A DNA stretch of 5,340 nt, taken from NCBI GenBank assembly GCA_946886995.1, contig CAMPJU010000111.1, positions 1 through 5,340 on the forward strand. Reading direction: 5' to 3'. The number at the start of each line of letters is the position of its first letter. The stretch's first letter is position 1. This document shows, one piece after another, positions 1-5,340 of this stretch. The stretch is from an uncultured Lysobacteraceae bacterium (lineage in GTDB: Bacteria; Pseudomonadota; Gammaproteobacteria; Xanthomonadales; Xanthomonadaceae). The notes under the pieces are model-generated. The model ran no database searches and was not told the DNA's origin. It saw only the letters and a program-made list of their open reading frames with translations. Position numbers and translations under genes: made by a program.

Positions 1-1263
1 GGCTGCGACATGGTGGTGGTCAACGACTACTGGGCGCTGTCGAAGATCCGCGCCGGCCGCAGCGCGGTCGTGCTCAACACCTGGGAGGCGATGCCCGGCA
101 CCTTCACCACGCGGCCGGACATGGATTTCCCGGCAAGCGACATCGTGGCCGCGGTGCGCACCGCGCTCGGCGGGGAGGCGCCATTGGCGGTCGACGCGAC
201 GCAGCTGGCCACCGCGCTGATGGGCGACGCCATCGCGTCCAACCTGTTCATGCTGGGGTACGCGTGGCAGCAGGGCCTGGTGCCGCTGTCGCTCGACGCG
301 CTGATGCGCGCGGTCGAACTCAACGGCGCGGCGGTGGAGATGAACAAGACCGCATTCGCGTGGGGACGACTGGCCGTGGTGGACCTGCCGGCGGTGCTGG
401 AGGCCGCGGGCATCGTGCGCAACGCGCCCACGGTGGCCGAGGCGACCCCGCACGCGCTGCCGCTGCTCGCGCCGCGCCCGTCGGAAGGCCACGAGTCGGG
501 CCTGCAGGACGCGCTGGCCGCGACCCGGCGCGAAGACGAGTTGCGGCACCTGCCGCAGGGCTCCGCGGACGTCGCGTTCCTTCCGCTCGACGACCTGCGC
601 CTGTCGCGCTCCCTCGACGAATTGATCAGCCGCCGCACCGCCTTCCTGGTCGACTACCAGGACGAGAAGTACGCGAAGCGCTACCGCGACCTGGTGGACG
701 CCGTCCGCGACGCCGAGCGCCAGCGCGCGCCCGGCAGCACGGACCTCACCGAGGCGGTCGCGCGCTACAGCTTCAAGCTGATGGCCTACAAGGACGAGTA
801 CGAGGTCGCGCGGCTGTACACCAACGGCGAGTTCCGCCGGAAGCTCGAGCAGCAGTTCGAAGGCGACTACAAGTTGCAGTTCCACCTGGCCCCGCCGCTG
901 CTCGCCAGGAAGGATGCGCAGGGGCGACTGCAGAAGCGGGCATTCGGTCCGTGGGTCTTCACCGCGTTCCGCGTGCTGGCGAAGCTGCGGTTCCTGCGCG
1001 GCACGCCGCTGGACGTCTTCGGGTACACCGCGGAGCGGCGCATGGAGCGACGGCTGGTCGACGAGTACGAATCAACCGTTCGCGGCCTGATCGACGCCCT
1101 GGACAGCGGCAACGTCGGCCTGGCTGCGCGGATCGCGTCGGTGCCGGAACACGTCCGCGGGTACGGGCACGTCAAGGAAGCGCACCTGCGCGAGGCAAAG
1201 GTGCGCGAGGCGGAACTGCTGGCCGAGTGGCGCAATCCGTTGCGCGTGGTGCAGGTGGCCTGA
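1..1263 (+). CDS. Indolepyruvate ferredoxin oxidoreductase family protein, C-terminal part (5' end outside window)
   Basis: This is the last 420 residues of a much larger protein; the frame is open from base 1 (Gly-Cys-Asp before the first Met), so the Met at base 10 is internal. Fused indolepyruvate oxidoreductases are about 1,150-1,200 residues, so roughly two thirds lie upstream. Visible residues 1-135 look like the end of the gamma/POR domain (GCDMVVVNDYWALSKIR, then VVLNTWEAMPGTF, then NLFMLGYAWQQGLVPLS and AVELNGAAVEMNKTAFAWGR). A variable linker follows. From about residue 200 to the end is the DUF6537-type region typical of the fused aerobic form (RTAFLVDYQDEKYAKRYRDL, FHLAPPLLARKD, AFGPWVFTAFRVLAKLRFLRG, ending LAEWRNPL). 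Family knowledge: cytoplasmic, ThiPP- and Fe-S-dependent oxidative decarboxylation of aryl 2-oxoacids such as indolepyruvate to the acyl-CoA, reducing ferredoxin. The ThiPP and Fe-S domains are not in view, so activity and exact substrate are inferred. It ends with TGA just before a strong hairpin. Confidence 0.9.
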   Translation, partial: GCDMVVVNDYWALSKIRAGRSAVVLNTWEAMPGTFTTRPDMDFPASDIVAAVRTALGGEAPLAVDATQLATALMGDAIASNLFMLGYAWQQGLVPLSLDALMRAVELNGAAVEMNKTAFAWGRLAVVDLPAVLEAAGIVRNAPTVAEATPHALPLLAPRPSEGHESGLQDALAATRREDELRHLPQGSADVAFLPLDDLRLSRSLDELISRRTAFLVDYQDEKYAKRYRDLVDAVRDAERQRAPGSTDLTEAVARYSFKLMAYKDEYEVARLYTNGEFRRKLEQQFEGDYKLQFHLAPPLLARKDAQGRLQKRAFGPWVFTAFRVLAKLRFLRGTPLDVFGYTAERRMERRLVDEYESTVRGLIDALDSGNVGLAARIASVPEHVRGYGHVKEAHLREAKVREAELLAEWRNPLRVVQVA

Positions 1264-1271
1264 AGGAAGAA

Positions 1272-1311
1272 CCGCACGTGGCACCGGGTCCGCGACCGGT
1301 GCCACGTGCGG
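1272..1311. terminator. Perfect 16-bp inverted repeat, probable transcription terminator
   Basis: The arms CCGCACGTGGCACCGG (1272-1287) and CCGGTGCCACGTGCGG (1296-1311) are perfect reverse complements with an 8-base loop. The repeat starts 8 bases after the oxidoreductase stop codon. The position suggests termination of that gene. On the + strand no T-run follows (GGCCACCC), so it is not a textbook intrinsic terminator in that direction. On the - strand the stem is followed by TTCTTCCTT, which is T-rich. Each arm also contains the palindrome CACGTG. Alternatives are an mRNA 3'-end stabilising hairpin or a copy of a dispersed palindromic repeat. Confidence 0.6.
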
Positions 1312-1465
1312 GGCCACCCGTCGCGCGGGCCGGCGCCGGGTGCCGACCGGTCCCCCTGATGCCGATGCACCGGACGGGTTGATCACCCTCGCCCCCGCGC
1401 TTCGGGTGGCCGGAACACTATCCGGGGAGCGCCATCGCCCGTCTTTGCCGGTGCGTCCATGCGGC

Positions 1466-1494
1466 TTGACTGCGCGTCCACGCTGTGGGTTCAT
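1466..1494 (+). promoter_or_regulatory. Weak sigma70-like promoter candidate before the AraC-family gene
   Basis: TTGACT at 1466-1471 matches the -35 consensus in five of six bases. A 17-base spacer leads to GTTCAT at 1489-1494, which matches the -10 consensus in only three of six. If real, transcription would start at about 1500-1503, on or next to the ATG at 1503, giving a leaderless or nearly leaderless message. This would fit the absence of a Shine-Dalgarno sequence. The -10 match is poor, so this is only a candidate. Confidence 0.25.
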
Positions 1495-1502
1495 CGGACC
1501 CC

Positions 1503-2555
1503 ATGGCGCGCGATGTCGTTCCATCGACGCAGTTCCTGACCCACGACCTGCCCGGCCGCGACCAGTTCGATGCGTGGCGCGAGGTGATCTCGGTGGTCTT
1601 CAACGTGGAGCCGCTGGACGGCGCCGCGACCGAGGGCTTCGGCGCGCGCGCGAACGCCTTCCACCTCGGCGAACTGGTGCTGGTCAACACGCGGTTCGAA
1701 GGGCAACGGTTCGTGCGTACCGCGCACCAGCTGCGCACCGACTGGCTGGACCATTACCTCGTGCAGTTCTACCGCCATGGCGGTTACGTCGGCGAGGCCG
1801 GTGGCGACGGCATCGAGATCCCGCCCGAGAGCGTGTCGGTACTGGACCTCGCGCAGTCCGTGCAGACGCGCGCCACCGCGGCCGAGTGCGTGTCGCTGGT
1901 CGTTCCGCGCGACGTCATGGCACGCCTCGTGCCCGATGCGGAAGCGTTGCACGGCCGGGTGCTGGAAGGCGCGGCCAGTGCACTGCTGGGTGACCACTTC
2001 ACCAGCCTGGAGCGACGGCTGCCGGGGCTGGCGGCGACCCAGGCACCCGAGGTGGCGCGTGCGACGTGCCACCTGGTGGCGGCGTGCCTGCATCCGACCG
2101 CCGGCAATGCCGAACAGGCGCGTGCGCAGCTCGACGGGTTGCTGCTCGCGCGCGCCAGGCGCTGCATCGATGCGCGGATCGACGACCCGCGTGGTGGCGA
2201 GCTCGACCCCGGCGACCTGTGCCGGGCCATCGGTGTGTCGCGGTCCCGCCTCTATGCCCTGTTCCAGCCCAAGGGCGGCGTGCGCCGCTACGTGCAGGCG
2301 CGACGTCTCGCCAGGGTGCACGCGGCGCTCGCCGACCCCGCCGAACGCAGATCGATCATGGTGCTGGCCGACCGATTCGGATTCGCCAGCCATGCGCACC
2401 TGAGCCGGTTGTTCCGCCACCACTACGGCTACCGCCCGAGCGACGTGCGCGCGCGGCCTGCCCGGGTCCTGCAGGCGCGCGCGGCGCACGGGACCGCGGT
2501 GGACCGCCGGGACGAACCCGGCTTCGACGACTGGATCCGCGCGCTGCGCGCCTGA
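1503..2555 (+). CDS. AraC-family transcriptional regulator
   Basis: A 350-residue regulator with the usual two-part layout. Residues about 20-190 resemble the AraC_binding_2 (FeaR/NysR-like, cupin-type) sensor domain: FDAWREVISVVFNVEPL near the start, then DHYLVQFYRHGG, a PESVSVLDLAQSVQTRAT strand pair and CVSLVVPRDVM. Residues about 233-318 form the AraC/XylS DNA-binding domain with two helix-turn-helix units, DLCRAIGVSRSRLYALF and IMVLADRFGFASHAHLSRLF, followed by the family's closing HHYGYRPSDVR. A charged tail of about 30 residues follows the domain and is longer than usual. It should bind DNA as a one-component sensor; the ligand and target are unknown. I chose ATG 1503; an in-frame GTG at 1485 would add six residues, and neither has a good ribosome binding site. 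The preceding gene is separated by 239 bases and a hairpin, so this is probably its own unit. It converges on the serine hydrolase with only six bases between stop codons. Confidence 0.88.
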   Translation: MARDVVPSTQFLTHDLPGRDQFDAWREVISVVFNVEPLDGAATEGFGARANAFHLGELVLVNTRFEGQRFVRTAHQLRTDWLDHYLVQFYRHGGYVGEAGGDGIEIPPESVSVLDLAQSVQTRATAAECVSLVVPRDVMARLVPDAEALHGRVLEGAASALLGDHFTSLERRLPGLAATQAPEVARATCHLVAACLHPTAGNAEQARAQLDGLLLARARRCIDARIDDPRGGELDPGDLCRAIGVSRSRLYALFQPKGGVRRYVQARRLARVHAALADPAERRSIMVLADRFGFASHAHLSRLFRHHYGYRPSDVRARPARVLQARAAHGTAVDRRDEPGFDDWIRALRA

Positions 2556-2561
2556 ATCGGG

Positions 2562-4241
2562 TCACCCGGCCTTGCGCGTGAACACCACGGTGTTGCCACC
2601 CTGGTGCAGCGTGACCGACGGCGCGACCTTGCCCGGCGCGAAGACCAGCTGGGCCGGCACGACTTTCAGGAAGAACGTGCTGTCGGACTCGGCGAAGATC
2701 GGGAACGATGGCTGTCCCGTCAGCTGTGCCTTCATCTGGCCTTCCTCGCGGAAGATGCGCAGCGTCGCCGGACCCTGGACGTAGTCGCCCACCACGCGCG
2801 CAGCGATCTCCGGCGTCACCTCGATCTCCACCCGCGCCGCCGGCAGCGGCTTGTCGGTCAGCGGCGCGATCTCCCCTTCGCCCTCGCCCATCGGGAAGAA
2901 CCGCATCCCGGTGATCTTCCCGGCGTCGTTGCGCACCAGCTCGAACCGGTTGAAGCCGTCGGCGTACAGAAACGTGTCCTTCGCGATCGGCATCAGCTCG
3001 GCCGGGTTTCCGCCGGTGCGCTGGCCGGTCAGCTTGCCGTCCACCACGCGCAGGATGCGTTCCGCCTCGTCGTCCACGCGGTACACGCCCTGGGCTTCCT
3101 CGAGCGTGGCGGCGTCGACCCCGATCGCCACCGGTGCGGGGTACGGGTCGCCCACGGCGATCGCGGCCAGCCGGTTGCCGATCGTGGTGGGCTCCTCGTT
3201 GCCCTGCGGACGGTCCGTGTTCTGCAGCACCGCGACGGTGGTGTCCGTGTCGGGCAGGTAGACCAGGTAGGTGCCGAAGCCGGGGATGTCGCCGCCGTGC
3301 TGCAGCATGTCGCGGCCGCGCAGCTGCGCGTTGAAGATGCCGAAGCCGTAGCCGGCCTTCTCGGCCGGGCCCGCCGGGGTGGTCATCAGTTCGTAGGTCC
3401 CGTCCTCGAGCACGCGGCCTTCGTGCAGCGCGCGGTTCCATGTGAGCAGGTCGCCCAGGCTCGACACCAGCGCGCCGGCAGCGTGGGGCTGGGTCATGCT
3501 CAGCTCGATCGAAGGCACCCAGCCGCCGTCGGCGAAGGTGTAGCTGGGCACGTGCGCGGCGACCACCTCCGGGTCCGCGCCATAGCCCGTGTCGTCCATG
3601 CCGAGCGGCTCGAACAGTGCTTCTTCCAGGTACGCGTGCCAGGGCATGCCGGTCACGGCCTCGATCACCGCGCCCACCAGCACGTAGCCCGAGTTGTTGT
3701 AGGCCCAGTCCGCGCCCGGCGCGAAGTCGACCGGCAGGTCGCGGAACACCGCGATCATGCCGGCGGTGTCCAGGTCCTCGCGGACAGGACCCGCGAAATA
3801 GTTTGGAATGCTGGTGTAGCTCTTGATCCCCGACGTGTGGTCGAGCAGCTGGCGCACGGTGATCGCGTCGCCGTTCGGGAAGCCGGGCACGTACCTGGAC
3901 AGCGGATCGTCCAGCGCGACCTTGCCTTCGTCCACGAGTGTCAGCAGGCCGGCGGCCGAGAACTGCTTGGTGACCGAGGCCAGGCGGAACGTGTCGTCCA
4001 CGTCCAGCGGCGTGCCCCCCTCGATGTCGGCCAGGCCGCGCGCGCCCTTGAACAGGATCTCGTCGCCGCGGGCGACCAGCACCACGCCGCCCGGGCCATC
4101 GGCCGGCCATGCGCGGGCGAGGATGGCTTCTGCTTCGCGGGTGACTGCGGCCTTGTCCGGCAGGTCGGCGGCGAAGGCGGACTGCGCGGCCAGCGCGCAG
4201 GCGAGGGCGGTGGCGACGGTGAGCGGACGGATCGGGCGCAT
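2562..4241 (-). CDS. Secreted serine hydrolase, beta-lactamase / class C-like (penicillin-binding protein fold)
   Basis: A 559-residue exported enzyme. Residues 1-24 are a Sec signal peptide: basic MRPIRPL, a hydrophobic alanine-rich stretch, and AFA before a likely cleavage at 24/25. There is no lipobox cysteine at the cleavage site, so a periplasmic or secreted product is expected. Residues about 30-365 are the beta-lactamase-like domain (MEROPS S12 type). The nucleophile motif is Ser89-Val-Thr-Lys92 within TFRLASVTKQFSA, the second motif is Tyr181-Asn-Asn183 (WAYNNSGY), and the KTG-equivalent is His315-Gly-Gly317 (QHGGDIPGFG). All catalytic motifs are intact. LLDHTSGI at 132-139 is also typical. 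After residue 370 come two successive small beta-rich domains resembling the C-terminal accessory domains of such hydrolases (DUF3471-like). Members include esterases, D-amino-acid peptidases and D,D-peptidases; true beta-lactamase activity cannot be assumed, and the substrate is unknown. The ATG at 4241 is supported by the signal peptide, although the ribosome binding site is weak. It lies downstream of the methyltransferase on the same strand after a 130-base gap. Confidence 0.9.
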   Translation of the reverse strand: MRPIRPLTVATALACALAAQSAFAADLPDKAAVTREAEAILARAWPADGPGGVVLVARGDEILFKGARGLADIEGGTPLDVDDTFRLASVTKQFSAAGLLTLVDEGKVALDDPLSRYVPGFPNGDAITVRQLLDHTSGIKSYTSIPNYFAGPVREDLDTAGMIAVFRDLPVDFAPGADWAYNNSGYVLVGAVIEAVTGMPWHAYLEEALFEPLGMDDTGYGADPEVVAAHVPSYTFADGGWVPSIELSMTQPHAAGALVSSLGDLLTWNRALHEGRVLEDGTYELMTTPAGPAEKAGYGFGIFNAQLRGRDMLQHGGDIPGFGTYLVYLPDTDTTVAVLQNTDRPQGNEEPTTIGNRLAAIAVGDPYPAPVAIGVDAATLEEAQGVYRVDDEAERILRVVDGKLTGQRTGGNPAELMPIAKDTFLYADGFNRFELVRNDAGKITGMRFFPMGEGEGEIAPLTDKPLPAARVEIEVTPEIAARVVGDYVQGPATLRIFREEGQMKAQLTGQPSFPIFAESDSTFFLKVVPAQLVFAPGKVAPSVTLHQGGNTVVFTRKAG

Positions 4242-4343
4242 TGGTCAGGTCTCGATGATGGTGTGAGGCGACCCGGCCACGATGGCCGAGGCCCGGGTGT
4301 CCGGCCAGCAGTATGCGACGCACCGCGGGTGGGGCCGACGAAC

Positions 4344-4369
4344 CGCCGGCCGGTGGCGACGGGCCGGCG
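4344..4369 (-). terminator. GC-only 8-bp hairpin after the methyltransferase stop, possible terminator
   Basis: CGCCGGCC (4344-4351) and GGCCGGCG (4362-4369) are perfect reverse complements around a 10-base loop. The stem begins two bases downstream of the methyltransferase stop codon on the - strand. The location suits the end of the hipA-methyltransferase transcript, but no T-run follows on the - strand (GGTTCGTCGGCC). In DNA this GC-rich, short stems are common by chance. Confidence 0.25.
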
Positions 4370-4371
4370 CG

Positions 4372-4968
4372 TCAGTCGCGAACCCAGGCGAGGCAGCGGT
4401 TGTTGGCGGGCATGGGGATGTCGCCCGCCAGGCGCAGGCCAACGGTGCGGGCGAGCGCCTCGACCTGTTCGAAATCGCGGATGCCCGAGGCCGGGTCGCG
4501 CGCCTTCAGCCACCCGTCGAACGCCCGGTTGCTTTCGCTCGTGTAGCGGCCGGCGTAGTTGAAGGGTCCGTACACCACGACGGTGGCGTCGTCGTCCAGC
4601 ACCGCGCCCACCCCGGCGAAGAACGCCTCGACTTCCGGCCACCCCATGATGTGCAGCGTGTTGGCGCTGAACACTGCGTCGAACCGACCAGGCGGCCATG
4701 GGCCGCGCGCGACATCGAGTGCGAGCGGCGCCGGGGTGTTGGGGAGCGCGGCCTCGTCGAGCCAGGCTCGGATGCCCGGCAGGTTGTCCGCCACGTCCGA
4801 GCACTGCCAGGTAAGCCACGGCATCGCGGCGGCGAAGTGCACCGCGTGCTGGCCGGTGCCGCTGCCGATTTCCAGTACGCGTTTCCGGCCCGCGAACTGC
4901 TTGCGTAGAACCTCGAGGATTGGCTCGCGGTTGCGTTCGCACGCTGGCGAGAAGCGCATTTCGGTCAT
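4372..4968 (-). CDS. DUF938 family SAM-dependent methyltransferase
   Basis: A 198-residue class I (Rossmann-fold) methyltransferase of the DUF938 family, of normal length. It opens with the family signature FSPACERNREPILEVL (residues 6-21). SAM-binding motif I follows as VLEIGSGTGQHAVHFA (31-46), then QCSDVADN with the acidic Asp58, then FDAVFSANTLHIMGW (96-110), GPFNYAGRYTSESNRAFD (134-151) and the closing MPANNRCLAWVR (186-197). The frame is open a further 26 codons upstream, but that stretch lies inside the hipA gene and is arginine-rich. The start at 4968 is fixed by the family N-terminus, by the ATGA overlap with hipA and by GAAGGGGG nine bases upstream. Substrates of DUF938 enzymes are not established to my knowledge; annotations only say SAM-dependent methyltransferase. 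The overlap with hipA implies cotranscription and coupled translation. A GC hairpin follows the stop codon. Confidence 0.9.
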   Translation of the reverse strand: MTEMRFSPACERNREPILEVLRKQFAGRKRVLEIGSGTGQHAVHFAAAMPWLTWQCSDVADNLPGIRAWLDEAALPNTPAPLALDVARGPWPPGRFDAVFSANTLHIMGWPEVEAFFAGVGAVLDDDATVVVYGPFNYAGRYTSESNRAFDGWLKARDPASGIRDFEQVEALARTVGLRLAGDIPMPANNRCLAWVRD

Positions 4969-5339
4969 CTGGCGCCGCCCCCTTCGACAGTCAGCTTCCA
5001 CGCCGCCGCCAGCATCCCGTTCCGCACCGTGTCGTAGACGGCGCAAGGGAATCCCGGCGGCAGCTGGTTCCCGACGCTTTCCAGCACCGCCTCGACGTCA
5101 CCACCGAGGCCGGCCAACACATCGCGCGCCTTCGCTTCCAGTCCGAGCCGCCCAGCCATCGCGACCCAGTGCCGATGATGGATGTCCGAGATGCCGTAGT
5201 GCCGGTTCGTGCCGCTGACTGCCATGGCCTGCCTGGCGCGGCGAGGATCGAGTTGCCCGGGCCCACGCCCCTGGACCGGATACGTCGACCGGATGTCGTA
5301 CAGCGGCGCAAGGCGGAACGCGCCACCCGGCAGCAGTAC
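4965..5339 (-). CDS. hipA: HipA family serine/threonine kinase, C-terminal fragment (5' end outside window)
   Basis: The - strand frame is open from the window edge (first whole codon at 5339) to the TGA at 4965, giving 124 residues; the internal ATG at 5225 is not the start. The fragment carries the end of the HipA kinase fold. FRLAPLYDIRSTYPV holds the aspartate (Asp15 of the visible part, codon 5295-5297) that aligns with metal-binding Asp332 of E. coli HipA (PFYDVMSAFPV). AVSGTNRHYGISDIHHRHW matches the region that reads LKLAMGLNASKG...IYPRHF in E. coli HipA, and the distance from this aspartate to the C-terminus is similar (109 versus 108 residues). Known role: HipA is a kinase toxin, neutralised by HipB, which in E. 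coli phosphorylates glutamyl-tRNA synthetase; targets differ between homologues. The catalytic loop, ATP site and any hipB partner lie beyond 5340, so activity and subfamily cannot be judged. The gene overlaps the methyltransferase start by four bases (ATGA). Confidence 0.88.
   Translation of the reverse strand, partial: VLLPGGAFRLAPLYDIRSTYPVQGRGPGQLDPRRARQAMAVSGTNRHYGISDIHHRHWVAMAGRLGLEAKARDVLAGLGGDVEAVLESVGNQLPPGFPCAVYDTVRNGMLAAAWKLTVEGGGAR
4978..4985 (-). promoter_or_regulatory. Shine-Dalgarno sequence of the methyltransferase gene, inside hipA
   Basis: On the - strand GAAGGGGG ends nine bases before the ATG at 4968 and differs little from the AGGAGG core. It lies within the last codons of hipA and supports the chosen methyltransferase start over the upstream ATG at 5046. 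Confidence 0.55.
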
Positions 5340-5340
5340 G

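Noticed and set aside
1410..1425. CCGGA / TCCGG inverted repeat in the gap before the AraC gene as an operator
   Set aside because: Five-base arms in GC-rich DNA are too common, and no second copy is seen near the promoter candidate.
2558..2568. Small palindrome CGGGTCACCCG over the hydrolase stop codon, as a shared terminator for the convergent genes
   Set aside because: Only a four-base-pair stem with a three-base loop and no T-run; expected by chance at this GC content.
4271..4298. ACCCGG ... CCGGGT inverted repeat with an inner GGCC pair upstream of the hydrolase as a riboswitch or attenuator
   Set aside because: Short competing stems with no T-run and no recognisable riboswitch core; not distinguishable from GC-rich background.
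4310..4315. CATACT (- strand) as a -10 box for the serine hydrolase
   Set aside because: It matches four of six consensus bases, but no acceptable -35 lies 16-18 bases upstream, so a promoter is possible but not supported.
2356..4323. A 655-codon open frame on the - strand offset from the hydrolase
   Set aside because: Extremely Arg/Gly/Pro/Ala-rich, crosses both the regulator end and the hydrolase, and has no recognisable domain; it is a frame shadow.
2604..4562. A 652-codon open frame on the + strand, antisense to the hydrolase and the methyltransferase
   Set aside because: Its translation is rich in Arg, His, Gly and Val with no domain-like pattern. It is the usual shadow of a real GC-rich gene read in the opposite sense, whereas the - strand frame has a signal peptide and all three catalytic motifs.
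4372..5046. A longer 224-residue start (ATG 5046) for the methyltransferase
   Set aside because: The extra 26 residues are arginine-rich hipA sequence in another frame, and the DUF938 family begins near FSPACERN, matching the start at 4968.
4965..5225. A standalone 86-residue protein starting at ATG 5225
   Set aside because: The frame continues upstream to the window edge with clear HipA sequence (RLAPLYDIRSTYPV), so this ATG is an internal methionine.

Overview
The window is uniformly GC-rich with strongly G/C-biased third codon positions. It reads as an ordinary chromosomal segment of a high-GC proteobacterium. A gammaproteobacterium of the Xanthomonadaceae/Lysobacteraceae (Luteimonas/Lysobacter type) is the best guess, based on the pairing of a long fused indolepyruvate ferredoxin oxidoreductase with the general codon and protein style. 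That guess is not proven by any marker gene. I see no rRNA, tRNA, CRISPR array, insertion sequence or phage gene.

Layout. Bases 1-1263 (+) hold the 3' end of a large 2-oxoacid:ferredoxin oxidoreductase of the fused indolepyruvate type: the end of the gamma (POR) domain plus the C-terminal DUF6537 region. The 239-base gap that follows holds a perfect 16-bp inverted repeat (1272-1311) and a weak promoter-like site just before the next gene. An AraC-family regulator runs on + from about 1503 to 2555. Six bases later, on the opposite strand, a secreted class-C beta-lactamase-like serine hydrolase ends; it occupies 2562-4241 (-). Upstream of it on the same strand, after a 130-base gap with a small GC hairpin, is a DUF938 SAM-dependent methyltransferase (4372-4968, -). 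Its start codon overlaps the stop codon of a HipA-family kinase gene (4965 to beyond 5340, -), of which only the C-terminal 124 residues are visible.

How the genes relate. The firmest organisational statement is that hipA and the methyltransferase share a four-base ATGA overlap on one strand, with a good Shine-Dalgarno sequence inside the hipA end. They are therefore very probably one transcript with coupled translation. The serine hydrolase follows on the same strand, but after a gap long enough to hold its own promoter. The AraC regulator converges on the hydrolase, with no room for a terminator between them. Whether it regulates the hydrolase or anything else here cannot be told from the sequence. 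The oxidoreductase is probably a separate unit ending at the hairpin.

Most of the window is recognisable and conventional. The observations most worth a second look are the hipA-methyltransferase coupling and the long perfect hairpin after the oxidoreductase. I found no convincing evidence of an entirely new system.
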